Shown here in pieces: positions 53,090 to 64,000 of a stretch of 64,000 bases of DNA (position 1 is the stretch's first letter; each line of letters opens with the position of its first letter). Below the pieces are notes generated by a model. It was not told the origin of the DNA and made no database searches. It saw only the letters and a program-made list of their open reading frames with translations. Source of the stretch: Cyanobium sp. AMD-g (GTDB lineage Bacteria; Cyanobacteriota; Cyanobacteriia; PCC-6307; Cyanobiaceae); contig NZ_JAGQCW010000006.1 in assembly GCF_024346395.1 (NCBI RefSeq), forward strand, positions 62,001 to 126,000, written 5' to 3'. Made by a program: the position numbers and the translations under genes.

Positions 53090-54217
53090 ATGACCACCGC
53101 CCTTGACCGCGACGGCGCCCTGGCCGGACCCCACGGCCCGATCGGTGTGCTGGTCTGCGGCCACGGCAGTCGCAACCGTCTGGCGGTGGCCGAATTCGCC
53201 TCCCTGGCCCACCAGCTCCAGCACCACCTCGGTCCGGTGCCCGTCGACCACGGCTACCTGGAGTTCGCCCGGCCGATCCTGCGCGACGGCCTGGACGCCC
53301 TGCGCCAACGGGGTGTGCGCCATGTGCTGGCGGTGCCGGCGATGCTGTTCGCCGCCGGCCATGCCAAGAACGACATCCCCTCGGTGCTCAACACCTACGC
53401 CGCCGAGACAGGGCTGCGCATCGACTACGGCCGTGAGCTGGGGGTGGATCTCAAGATGATCCAGGCCGCCGCCGCCCGCATCCGCGCCAGCCTCGAGGCC
53501 GCTGATGCCTCCGCCGTCGCCGACGGCCGCAGCCCCGTTCCCCTGCACGACACGCTCCTGGCGGTGGTGGGGCGCGGCTCCTCCGACCCGGATGCCAACT
53601 CCAACGTGGCCAAGGTGACCCGGATGCTGGTGGAGGGATTTGGCTTCGGCTGGGGGGAGACGCTCTATTCCGGTGTCACCTTCCCCCTGGTGGAGCCGGG
53701 CCTGCGCCAGGCGGTCAAGCTCGGCTACCGGCGCATCATCGTCTTCCCTTACTTCCTCTTCTCCGGGGTGCTGGTGAGTCGGATCCGGCAGCACAGTGAG
53801 CGCGTGGCCGCTGACCATCCCGAACTGGAGATGGTCCAGGCCGGCTACCTCGGCGACCATCCCCTGGTGCTGGACACCTTCCGCGAGCGGGTCGCCGAGG
53901 TGCTGGGGGGTGAGGCCAACATGAACTGTTCCCTGTGCAAGTACAGGGCCCAGGTGCTGGGTTTCGAGCGGGAGGTGGGGGCGCCCCAGCACAGCCACCA
54001 CCACCACGTGGAAGGACTGGTGGAGAGCTGCACCCTCTGCGAGCGGGAATGCACCGGAGCGTGCCAGCCGGATGGGGTGCCCCTGCCGGTGGGTGGCTCG
54101 GCCGGCGGCCACGACCACGCCCATGGCCCTGGTCAGGGGGGACACCATCACCATCCCACCTATCCCCATGCCGACCATCCCCTGGGCCCGGTCACCCTGC
54201 GCCGCCCCGCCGAGTGA
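53090..54217 (+). CDS. cbiX: Sirohydrochlorin chelatase CbiX (two-domain), His-rich C-terminus
   Basis: A 375-residue protein. PIGVLVCGHGSRNRLAVAEF is the first CbiX motif with the catalytic His; the second copy starts LLAVVGRGSSDPDANSNVAK. FAAGHAKNDIPSVLNTYA is the metal-binding region. After the core come NCSLCKYRAQVLGFE and CTLCEREC, a Cys-rich module, and a His-rich tail (HHHHVEG, HDHAHG, HHHHPTYPHADH). CbiX inserts Co2+ or Fe2+ into sirohydrochlorin for cobalamin or siroheme. The His tail is typical of long CbiX and probably stores metal. Confidence 0.92.
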   Translation: MTTALDRDGALAGPHGPIGVLVCGHGSRNRLAVAEFASLAHQLQHHLGPVPVDHGYLEFARPILRDGLDALRQRGVRHVLAVPAMLFAAGHAKNDIPSVLNTYAAETGLRIDYGRELGVDLKMIQAAAARIRASLEAADASAVADGRSPVPLHDTLLAVVGRGSSDPDANSNVAKVTRMLVEGFGFGWGETLYSGVTFPLVEPGLRQAVKLGYRRIIVFPYFLFSGVLVSRIRQHSERVAADHPELEMVQAGYLGDHPLVLDTFRERVAEVLGGEANMNCSLCKYRAQVLGFEREVGAPQHSHHHHVEGLVESCTLCERECTGACQPDGVPLPVGGSAGGHDHAHGPGQGGHHHHPTYPHADHPLGPVTLRRPAE

Positions 54218-54607
54218 GCCTCCGCGTCAGGGTCCCCTGGCCTTGCCGGTCTCATCCCTTGATTGGACCCGAGAGACTTGGCTCTGATCATTTTTTCCGA
54301 TGGTTCGGGGCTTTCCCCCACCGTGATGCCGTTTTCCCCCGTTTCATGGGGCTTTTTCCACAGATGGGGGCGTTCCGGCTTGGCTGGAACGCGGGGGCTG
54401 GGGAAACTGAATGATTGCTCGGATCAGCCTTGACAGTCCTCGCCGGCGCCCATCAGCCGCTGGCGTGTTGTGGGACACCCGGGCCATGGCCCTGCCAGGG
54501 CAATGAGTCTCATCACACCTGGCTGACGTTGGCTCCCATGAAGGCGTTTTTGACGCTGGGTCTCCCCTGTGGCGTACTTGGGACGACTCCAGCCGACCCC
54601 CACCAGC
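54218..54607. other. 390-base intergenic region, no gene recognised
   Basis: I see no convincing coding frame. The left part has several T-rich stretches: GATCATTTTTTCC at about 54288, and CCCCGTTTCATGGGG followed by CTTTTTCC near 54337-54358, a weak terminator-like hairpin that could end cbiX transcripts. The right part is the upstream region of the DUF2811 gene. Confidence 0.6.
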
Positions 54608-54841
54608 ATGGCCATGGATCCAGAGTGCCCGGGGTGCGCCGGCGACGAGGCGAGCGTCAGCCTGGAAGCGGAGGTGCCGGAGGTGCTCTACGAAGGCATG
54701 CGGGATTTCATCAACACCCATCCGCACTGGGATCAATACAGCGTCATCACCTCAGCCCTGGCCGGATTCCTGTTCCAGAACGGTTGCCAGGAGCCCGTCG
54801 TTTCGCAGCACTACCTCGACGGACTCTTCCAGAAACCCTGA
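54608..54841 (+). CDS. DUF2811-family small protein
   Basis: A 77-residue protein from the ATG at 54608 (ATG at 54614 and GTG at 54569 are alternatives). It begins with a Cys pair (MDPECPGC), followed by VSLEAEVPEVLYEGMRDFIN, HPHWDQYSVITSALAGFLFQ and NG, then YLDGLFQ. The SLEAEVPE, MRDF, HPxWDQ and LFQ signatures match DUF2811, short proteins found in most cyanobacteria. The N-terminal CPGC is an addition I do not recall in the family. Function unknown. Confidence 0.87.
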   Translation: MAMDPECPGCAGDEASVSLEAEVPEVLYEGMRDFINTHPHWDQYSVITSALAGFLFQNGCQEPVVSQHYLDGLFQKP

Positions 54842-54844
54842 GAC

Positions 54845-54875
54845 AAAAAAAAGCGAGGGTGCCAACCCCCGCTGA
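54845..54875 (-). terminator. Terminator between DUF2811 and the GMC oxidoreductase genes
   Basis: On the minus strand GCGGGGGT, a short loop and ACCCTCGC are followed by eight or more T, ending the GMC gene transcript. On the plus strand the same hairpin sits four bases after the DUF2811 stop with TTTT a few bases later, so it may serve both convergent genes. Confidence 0.75.
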
Positions 54876-54996
54876 TGTTTTCTCCCTTGCCCGACCCTTT
54901 GGAGGTCGCCCCGTCATTGTGCGCAGGCTGCGCTGGGAAGACTGTGGTGATTGACACCACCTTCCCCCTCGTGTGACGGCTCCCTGACCGGCGCCC

Positions 54997-56697
54997 TCAG
55001 CCGCGCCGCATCCGATCCGCGGCGGCGGCGCAGGCACGCCAGGTGATCGCCATCTCGGTGAGGGTGGGGCTCTGCCAGCCGGCGCTGGGCCAGCAGGCCC
55101 CGTCGGTCACCAGCACGTTGGGGGCCCCCCAGCAGCGGTTCCAGGCATCGACGACGCCCGCCTCCGGGCTGCCTGCCATGCGGGCCCCGCCCAGTTCATG
55201 GATGTAGTAGCCGGGAGGCGGCGCCTCCGGCCGCACCGCCAGGCTGTTACGGATCAGGGGCTCCAGCAGGGGCAGCACGAACAGTTCCTCAATGGGTCGG
55301 ATGCGGCCCCCCGCCGAGGCCACCACCGCCTCCATGCGCCCCTGCATGTGGGCCACCATGGCCTGCTCGTTCGTGCCCCAGCGGCAGTCGATGTGGGGGA
55401 TGGGCAGGTCCCAGGCATCGGTGCGGTCGCCCTTGAGGCTCACCCGGTTGTCCGCCCGGGCCAGCACCTCCCCATGGCCGATCAGGAACCCCACCGCCTC
55501 CCCAGGCCGGCGCCGCAGCAGGGCGGGGGGATCGAAGCGCTGCAGGGCCGCCCAGATCCCGTAGCCGCGCAGGAATCCCTCCTCCGCGCTGCGCTCGTCC
55601 AGATTCACCGTGTTGGGGATGAAGCAACTGCCGGCACCGGAGAGCTCGGCGGCTTCGGTCGGCGGGGCGATGGCAGGAATCGAGAAGAACCGGCTGGTGG
55701 AGATGTGGTCCATCAGGAAGCGGCCCAGGCTGCCGGAGGGATCGCTGAGGCCGCCGCTGCGTATCGCATCGCTCGAATGCAGCAGCAGGCGCACGGTTTC
55801 GATCGTCGAGGCGCAGAGCACGATCAAGGGGGCGGCGACCCGCTCCCGCCGGCCGCTTGCCGCCTCCACCAGCACCACCGCCTCGGCCAGGCCGCCCTGG
55901 GCCGCCATCTCCAGATGGCTCACCACCGCCCCGCTGCGCAACTGCACCCGGCCCGTGGCCAGGGCCCGGGCCAGGCTGAGGCCCTGGGCGCTGGACGGGG
56001 GCCAGGGGGACGCCGGGGTGGGTGTGTGCAGGCGGAAGCCGCGGGAATGGATCAGGGGCAGGCCCAGATCTCTGGCGATCGCCCCCCGCAGGTGTCGCTC
56101 CCCCGGCGTGAACGGCAGCGGTGGCAGGAACTGACCGTCCGGCAGCTGGGGAAGACCATCCCGCTGGCCGTGGACCCCCAGCAGGGTTTCCAGGCGGTCG
56201 TAGAAGGGCGCCAGCTCGGTGGTTCCGATCGGCCAGGCCGGGCCGTGGCCATCCCGCCGCGCCGCCTGGAACTCCGTTTCCGACAGGCGCAGCGTGATCC
56301 CCCCCCAGGTGAGGCTCTTGCCACCCACCTGGCGGCCCCGGGTCCACAGGAAGGGGGCCTCCGGCGGGGTGCTGTAGGGGTTCTGGCGCTCGTCGACGAA
56401 CAGCTCGGGGTTGTGTTTCCAGAACCCCGGATGGTGCCGCTGCAAACGCTGGCGGCCGCTGCTGAGGTGGGCGAGGCGCCGCACGCTGTTGAGCGGCTCG
56501 CTGCCCAGGGCCCGCCGGGCCGAGAGCTCCGGCCCCGCTTCAAGCACCAGCACGCGCAGGCCGGCCTCCGCCAGCACCATGGCGGCCACCGATCCGTTGG
56601 CCCCCGCCCCCACGACCACAGCGTCCCAGGGGGTCTCGCTGCCGGTTGAGGGGGATGGGGCGGCGGACATCGGCAGGCAAACCGGTGTCGGCATCAT
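54997..56697 (-). CDS. GMC-family oxidoreductase (FAD dependent)
   Basis: A 566-residue protein. The FAD-binding motif is DAVVVGAGANGSVAAMVLAE near residue 25. VGGKSLTWGGITLRLSETEF holds the family GG-T pattern, and HELGGARMAGSPEAGVVDAW with VLVTDGACWPSAGWQSPTLT is the C-terminal signature of glucose-methanol-choline enzymes, whose His/Asn pair abstracts the proton. It would oxidise an alcohol or sugar, perhaps of secreted carbohydrate. The substrate is unknown. It lies downstream of tRNA-fMet on the same strand. Confidence 0.88.
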   Translation of the reverse strand: MMPTPVCLPMSAAPSPSTGSETPWDAVVVGAGANGSVAAMVLAEAGLRVLVLEAGPELSARRALGSEPLNSVRRLAHLSSGRQRLQRHHPGFWKHNPELFVDERQNPYSTPPEAPFLWTRGRQVGGKSLTWGGITLRLSETEFQAARRDGHGPAWPIGTTELAPFYDRLETLLGVHGQRDGLPQLPDGQFLPPLPFTPGERHLRGAIARDLGLPLIHSRGFRLHTPTPASPWPPSSAQGLSLARALATGRVQLRSGAVVSHLEMAAQGGLAEAVVLVEAASGRRERVAAPLIVLCASTIETVRLLLHSSDAIRSGGLSDPSGSLGRFLMDHISTSRFFSIPAIAPPTEAAELSGAGSCFIPNTVNLDERSAEEGFLRGYGIWAALQRFDPPALLRRRPGEAVGFLIGHGEVLARADNRVSLKGDRTDAWDLPIPHIDCRWGTNEQAMVAHMQGRMEAVVASAGGRIRPIEELFVLPLLEPLIRNSLAVRPEAPPPGYYIHELGGARMAGSPEAGVVDAWNRCWGAPNVLVTDGACWPSAGWQSPTLTEMAITWRACAAAADRMRRG

Positions 56698-56816
56698 GCA
56701 GGAGCGGCGGCTGGCCGGTGCAAGGGCCCCGATGGTTGTGGCAGCCGGTTGGTGTCAGCTGGCCGGTCGGGCAGCTCTGAGCTGCGGGCTCCGTGTGGGT
56801 GAAGGCCCTCAAGCAA

Positions 56817-56845
56817 CAACCCCCCAGCCGATGGCTGGAGGGTTG
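56817..56845 (-). terminator. Hairpin downstream of tRNA-fMet
   Basis: CAACCCTCCAGCC, loop ATC and GGCTGGGGGGTTG (minus-strand reading) pair at 12 of 13 positions, 31 bases after the tRNA 3' end. There is no strong T-run, so termination or 3' processing are both possible. Confidence 0.5.
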
Positions 56846-56875
56846 CTGGATGGAGTCCTTGAAGGACTTCAGAGT

Positions 56876-56952
<77 letters not shown>

Positions 56953-57017
56953 TCGCACCAACAGATCGTATCAGCCGATGCGCCCGCCCCCGGATCGGCT
57001 GATGGGGGCAGGGCCCC

Positions 57018-58001
57018 TCAGGGGCGGGCACCGTCGAAACGGAGCTCGCCGATCACCTCCAGGCGCAGGTGGTCGGCGGGGGCGAGGTAGCGCTGGCGCA
57101 GCTCCACCAGGGTGGTGGGGGTGAGCCACTCGAGCTGTTCGAGCAGGTGCAGGGCCACCGCCTGCTTGGCCCGACGGGCGCCATCGTCGACCTTGATGGC
57201 CACCCCCATGCCTTCTCCCACCCGGCTCAGGCACTGGATGCCCTCCGCCCCTCCTTTGCTGAGCACCTGGCCGTGGCCCAGGCGCATCACTTCGGTGTCG
57301 AACTCCCCTTCGCCGGCGATCAGTTCGGGGTGGGCCAGCATCGCCCGGCTGAGCCGCTCCAGGTCGGCCTGCTCCCCGCCACCGAGATGGGCAAACAACA
57401 GGGCCATCTGGGCCAGCTGCAACTGCAGGGTCGGGGCGCCGCAGTCGTCCCGGGCGCTGATCAGCTCCGCGCCCGGCAGCCCCAGCAGTTCCCCGACCCG
57501 CTTGATCACCGCCTGCTGCAGGGGATGGTCGCTCTGCAGATAGCTCTCAAGGGGCCAGTGCATCTGCCGGCAGGCGGCCAGGAAGGCCGCGTGCTTGCCG
57601 GAGCAGTTGTGCTGCAGCGGGCTGCTGCCCCCGGCGGGGGTCGGGCACTGGAGATCCTCGGTGTCGAGCTCGGCCCCCCAGAGCAGCTTGAACGCCTCCC
57701 GGGCTTGCTGGGCGGTGCCGGCATGGGAGGCGCAGGCGATCGCCAGGCCCCGCTCGCCGGCCCCCATCCGATCGGCGGCACCGCTGCCCACGAAGACGGT
57801 GGCCTGGAAGGGCTTGAGGGCCGAGCGCACGAAGCTCAGCTGCTGGGGGTCGCCGGCGCGCATCAGCACCCGGCCCCGCTGGTCGCAGACCACGGCATGC
57901 ACCCGGTGCCGCGATTCGACGATGCCGTTGCGCAGCAGGCGGACCTCCAGGGGCGGAATGCCGGGGCGGCCCGGGCCGGCGAAGCTGGAGGACAGGGTCA
58001 T
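57018..58001 (-). CDS. Asparaginase (type II-like, COG4448) family protein
   Basis: A 327-residue protein with EVRLLRNGIVESRHRVHAVV, LSFVRSALKPFQATVFVGSG, LAIACASHAGTAQQAREAFK, HNCSGKHAAFLAACR and ARDDCGAPTLQLQLAQMALL. These match the Rhizobium-etli-type asparaginase family, where SxxK (SALK) and a Cys/His-bound zinc region matter. It probably deamidates L-asparagine in the cytoplasm. It starts 31 bases after the CGLD27 gene stop. Confidence 0.87.
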   Translation of the reverse strand: MTLSSSFAGPGRPGIPPLEVRLLRNGIVESRHRVHAVVCDQRGRVLMRAGDPQQLSFVRSALKPFQATVFVGSGAADRMGAGERGLAIACASHAGTAQQAREAFKLLWGAELDTEDLQCPTPAGGSSPLQHNCSGKHAAFLAACRQMHWPLESYLQSDHPLQQAVIKRVGELLGLPGAELISARDDCGAPTLQLQLAQMALLFAHLGGGEQADLERLSRAMLAHPELIAGEGEFDTEVMRLGHGQVLSKGGAEGIQCLSRVGEGMGVAIKVDDGARRAKQAVALHLLEQLEWLTPTTLVELRQRYLAPADHLRLEVIGELRFDGARP

Positions 58002-58032
58002 GGCGTTGCGAGAAAGTCCGTGGAAGCCGACC

Positions 58033-58551
58033 TCAGAGAGCCTGGCAGAGCCCCGTCCCGACCAGCATCAGGGCGATGGCGACGGCGATGGCCTGACGCA
58101 GTCGGGCCAGCACCGGCTGCACCTGGTGGCGGGCCACCAGCAGATCCTGCTGGCGCCAGGTGATCGGCTTTTCCCACACCTGGCCGTCGTACCAGCCCGA
58201 CTCCTCGTACTCCACCCGCTCCGAGACCAGTCGCTTCTGCACGTAGGTCCAGCCGAGCCATTGGCGCAGCAGCAGGAACAGCGGCAACAGAACGGCGGCG
58301 GCCCCAGCGGCGATCACCAGCCGGGGAGGATCGTGGCGCAGGGGGATGCTGCCCCCCGCCACCAGCAGTGCCAGGGGGAATGACAACAACCAGGTGAGTC
58401 CGAGGGGGCGCCAGAGGCCGGTGGGGCCGGCGGCGGGCCAGCGAAAGAACCAGGAGCGGCTCAGCTGGTCGTATTCCTGCAGGGGGCGCTGGGCCGGGGG
58501 CACCGGACAGGGAGCGTCCTGGCTGGGCAGGCTGGGAATGCCGGCGGCCAT
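58033..58551 (-). CDS. CGLD27 (Ycf36/DUF1230) family membrane protein
   Basis: A 172-residue protein. PAQRPLQEYDQLSRSWFFRW followed by two helices (TWLLSFPLALLVAGGS; LVIAAGAAAVLLPLFLLLRQ), YVQKRLVSERVEYEESGWYDG QVW and a C-terminal helix is the CGLD27 pattern, conserved in cyanobacteria and chloroplasts. The plant protein is linked to iron-related photosynthetic fitness; molecular activity is unknown. It lies in the DUF3318-rsfS-CGLD27-asparaginase run. Confidence 0.88.
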   Translation of the reverse strand: MAAGIPSLPSQDAPCPVPPAQRPLQEYDQLSRSWFFRWPAAGPTGLWRPLGLTWLLSFPLALLVAGGSIPLRHDPPRLVIAAGAAAVLLPLFLLLRQWLGWTYVQKRLVSERVEYEESGWYDGQVWEKPITWRQQDLLVARHQVQPVLARLRQAIAVAIALMLVGTGLCQAL

Positions 58552-58562
58552 CTGACCTTCCC

Positions 58563-58949
58563 TCAGCCGCCGACCTGGCTGCCGCCGCTCACCTCAATCG
58601 GTGTGCCGACGAAGCGCTCCTGTTCGCCGTGGCCCCAGAAGGCTTCAAGGTCGTAGTAGCTGCGTTCCTGCGGGGTCAGCACGTGAACAATGAGTTCGCC
58701 GTAGTCGAGCAGCACCCAGCGGCCTTCGCTCTGGCCTTCGCGCCGCAGCGGCAGGCGGGCCGCATCGGTTTCGAGCCGGTCTTCCACCGAGCGGGCGATG
58801 GCCCGCACCTGCACGTCGCTGAGGCCGCTGCAGATCACGAAGAAGTCGGCCAGGGACGACACCTCATCCACCCGGATCAGGCGGATGTCGACGGCCTTGC
58901 GGTCGTCGCAGGCCTCGGCGGCGAGCAGGGCTAAGTCGCGACTATCCAT
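58563..58949 (-). CDS. rsfS: Ribosome silencing factor RsfS
   Basis: A 128-residue protein from the ATG at 58949. LALLAAEACDDRKAVDIRLI, VSSLADFFVICSGLSDVQVR and GRWVLLDYGELIVHVLTPQE are the RsfS/Iojap signatures. RsfS binds ribosomal protein uL14 on free 50S subunits and blocks joining with 30S during starvation. It overlaps the end of the DUF3318 gene by eight bases. Confidence 0.95.
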   Translation of the reverse strand: MDSRDLALLAAEACDDRKAVDIRLIRVDEVSSLADFFVICSGLSDVQVRAIARSVEDRLETDAARLPLRREGQSEGRWVLLDYGELIVHVLTPQERSYYDLEAFWGHGEQERFVGTPIEVSGGSQVGG

Positions 58950-59577
58950 AGACGTTCTCACTGGTGACCGACTGGCGGGAGCCCTGTTGCTGGGCCATTT
59001 CGGCACGGGCCTTACCGGCACTCTTGCGCAGGGCCTCGAGGCGGTCTTCGTAGAAGGTGCGGCGCCGCTTCTTGCGGGTCTGCTCGACCAGCTCCTTGAG
59101 GGCTCCCCCGAGGCTCTTGTAGGCATTGGGCAGGCTGTAGCCGAAGCGGCAGGCCAGGTCGATGGCCCGCTCGTCGGCCAGGATCGCGTCCTGAAGACGC
59201 TTTTCTGAATTGTTCTTGAGGTAAAGGCGGTAGCCGGCGAAGCCCGACAGGCCGAGGGCCATCACCAGCAGCAGTCCGTCCTGCACCCAGAGTTCGCCGA
59301 TGGCGCCCCCCAGACCGATGGCCAGCGCCGCCATCTCCCAGCCATCCCGGGGGATCGCATCGTTCTGGATGCGGCCCACCTCGTGCCAGAACAGCAGGTT
59401 GCGGTGGTCGAGGGCCAGACCATCCCATTTCTCGAGATCCACCTGGATCTCCACTTCGTCACGGCCGATCTCTTCGATCGTCACCAGGGGCGGATCGACG
59501 GAGGCGGCCGCTTCCACGAACACCCAGCTCTGCATCTCAGGGGGCAGCAACCCCTTCAGGCGCTGGAGTTCGCTCAT
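58942..59577 (-). CDS. DUF3318-family protein
   Basis: A 211-residue protein from the ATG at 59577 (MSELQRLKGLLPPEMQSWVF). The N-terminal part has LVTIEEIGRDEVEIQVDLEK and LDHRNLLFWHEVGRIQNDAI. A membrane-like segment follows (DGLLLVMALGLSGFAGYRLY), then a long basic helix (ELVEQTRKKRRRTFYEDRLE). The HEVGRIQ motif is characteristic of this cyanobacterial family. Function unknown. It overlaps rsfS and is divergent from carB. Confidence 0.9.
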   Translation of the reverse strand: MSELQRLKGLLPPEMQSWVFVEAAASVDPPLVTIEEIGRDEVEIQVDLEKWDGLALDHRNLLFWHEVGRIQNDAIPRDGWEMAALAIGLGGAIGELWVQDGLLLVMALGLSGFAGYRLYLKNNSEKRLQDAILADERAIDLACRFGYSLPNAYKSLGGALKELVEQTRKKRRRTFYEDRLEALRKSAGKARAEMAQQQGSRQSVTSENVYG

Positions 59578-59700
59578 CGGCGGCGTCTCGGGCAGTAGGT
59601 ATCCAGTCAGATTAGCGATTGCCTGCGGTGCCAGAGGGCCGCACAGGCCGGTCGGGACGGCGACCGTGAGAGGCTGGGCGGGTTTGCCCGACCACGCCCT

Positions 59701-63020
<3,320 letters not shown>

Positions 63021-63024
<4 letters not shown>

Positions 63025-63725
63025 GCGCCCGATCGTCCCTTGCTCCTGTGACCAGCACCCTGGCCGCCCAGCCCGTTGCCCCCGGCACCGACCTGCGCGA
63101 GGTCTTCCGCGCCGCCTACGAGAACCGCTACACCTGGGAGCCGGGATTCGGCGGCTATGGCGGCCGCTGCGTCTGGGAGCAGGACGACCGCTGCCTAGAA
63201 GGCACCTTTCAGGTTGGCGCCGACCTCAAGGCGACGGTGGAGGGGCTCACCGACGAGGAGGTGCACAAGGCCGTCGCCTCCCAGCTGTGGGAAGTGGCGA
63301 TCCACCGGGTGCGCCGCCCTTTCGAGCAGACCCACGGCGCCAACACCTTCACCGCCGGTGACACCGATGCGGTAGGCACCGAGGTGATCATGGGCGGCAA
63401 GGCCGAAGGCGACCGCTACCGCATCAAGGACAACGTGGTGACGATGGTGCACCGCCACATCCACGGCACGGTGGTGACGATCTTCACCGAAAGCGTCACC
63501 GACACCGGCAGCGGCTACCTCAGCCACCGCTACACCAGCCGCTACAGCGACCCCGCCACCGGTGAGGCCCGCGGCGGCACCAGCCGTTTCACCGACACCT
63601 TCGTGCCCCTGGCCGGCGTGGGCCCCTGGGTGCTGAGCGAGCGGGTGGTGGAGACGGAGGCCCACGGCGACACGCCGGCCGGCCGCCAGGTGTTCCGGTT
63701 CGAGGATCTCGCCCCCCTGGCTTAG
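63021..63725 (+). CDS. DUF3386-family protein
   Basis: A 234-residue protein from a GTG that overlaps the carB stop (GTGA). [40 protein letters not shown] and [20 protein letters not shown] are DUF3386 features found across cyanobacteria and plastids. A GTG at 63048 is an alternative start. No signal peptide is seen. Function unknown. Co-transcription with carB is likely from the overlap. Confidence 0.87.
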
Positions 63726-63734
63726 GTCCGGGGC

Positions 63735-63956
63735 TCAGGGCAGTGGGGTGATCGTTTTCAGCTTGTCGTTGAGCTGGCTGGCCATCGCCTGGCGGCCCAC
63801 GGCCAGCACCTTGAGGGTGTCTTCATGCATGCGCAGCTGGGCATCAGCCACCTGCATCCCCCGCACCAGCTCCTTGACGTCGTCGGGGAGGCCGTTGAGG
63901 TCGTAGCGCAGGCCCTCGAAGGTCAGCACGGGCGGTTGCTGGCTGGGAGTTTCCAA
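63735..63956 (-). CDS. Small conserved cyanobacterial protein (DUF6447-like)
   Basis: A 73-residue protein: METPSQQPPVLTFEGLRYDL, NGLPDDVKELVRGMQVADAQ, RMHEDTLKVLAVGRQAMASQ and a short end. The short beta-hairpin start and the amphipathic helix with LRMHEDTL are what I recall of the DUF6447 family. It is convergent with the DUF3386 gene, nine bases apart. The last 44 bases of the window show nothing more. Confidence 0.8.
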   Translation of the reverse strand: METPSQQPPVLTFEGLRYDLNGLPDDVKELVRGMQVADAQLRMHEDTLKVLAVGRQAMASQLNDKLKTITPLP

Positions 63957-64000
63957 CGGGGGAGGAGCAATTGGATGTGAGCCTAGGTGGCGGACTCAGG

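Overview
This 64 kb window is chromosomal DNA of a high-GC cyanobacterium. The gene content fits a freshwater or euryhaline picocyanobacterium of the Synechococcus/Cyanobium type: psbY, a 47-residue high-light-inducible protein, a phycobilisome linker, orange carotenoid protein (OCP) with its recovery protein, prolycopene isomerase, and many short cyanobacterial families (DUF2811, DUF3318, DUF3386, CGLD27, DUF2973-like). The assignment is by gene content and protein resemblance only. I saw no transposase, phage gene, rRNA or CRISPR array.

Layout. 1-3.5 kb: truncated crtH, trmFO, psbY, a gamma-carbonic-anhydrase-like protein, tRNA-Lys, a LuxR-type regulator. 3.5-9 kb: a metal-handling region (iron-uptake-type porin with a Fur-box-like site, multicopper oxidase, DUF305 protein) full of broken genes. 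9-12.9 kb: a plus-strand operon around the Anbu proteasome-like peptidase with two transglutaminase-like proteins and an N-formylglutamate amidohydrolase-like protein. 13-18 kb: a glycosyltransferase/acyltransferase pair resembling the last steps of staphyloxanthin synthesis, an AT-rich glycosyltransferase and a GH3 glucosidase. 18.8-21.3 kb: copper P-type ATPase plus cupredoxin. 21-33 kb: secreted, photolyase, Hli, methyltransferase and sugar kinase genes and a three-gene ABC-2 exporter. 33-38.5 kb: the photoprotection locus (transglutaminase-like protein, CpcL-type linker, ocp, crtW, frp, RRM protein). 38.5-45.5 kb: transglutaminase-like protein, broken DUF202 and MscS genes, small secreted proteins, a Nif11-type mini-protein. 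45.5-51 kb: Pat-like acyl-CoA synthetase/GNAT fusion, Usp, CPA2 antiporter with Usp-like tail. 51-64 kb: Rieske/PaO oxygenase, ParB-like protein, CbiX, GMC oxidoreductase, tRNA-fMet, asparaginase, CGLD27, rsfS, DUF3318, carB, DUF3386 and a small conserved protein.

Themes. The most coherent system is ocp-crtW-frp: the photoactive quencher, the ketolase that makes its keto-carotenoid, and the protein that switches it off, next to a membrane-anchored phycobilisome linker. A perfect terminator-like hairpin lies inside the 5' coding part of crtW and could uncouple ocp from crtW-frp. A second theme is decay: two otherwise intact genes are each interrupted by one in-frame TGA, and remnants of a MerR regulator, an alpha-amylase C-terminus, a DUF305-like protein and a DUF202 protein are present. 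TGA is also the ordinary stop of many intact genes here, so genome-wide recoding is not supported. A third theme is four transglutaminase-like genes in 31 kb, two of them inside the Anbu operon.
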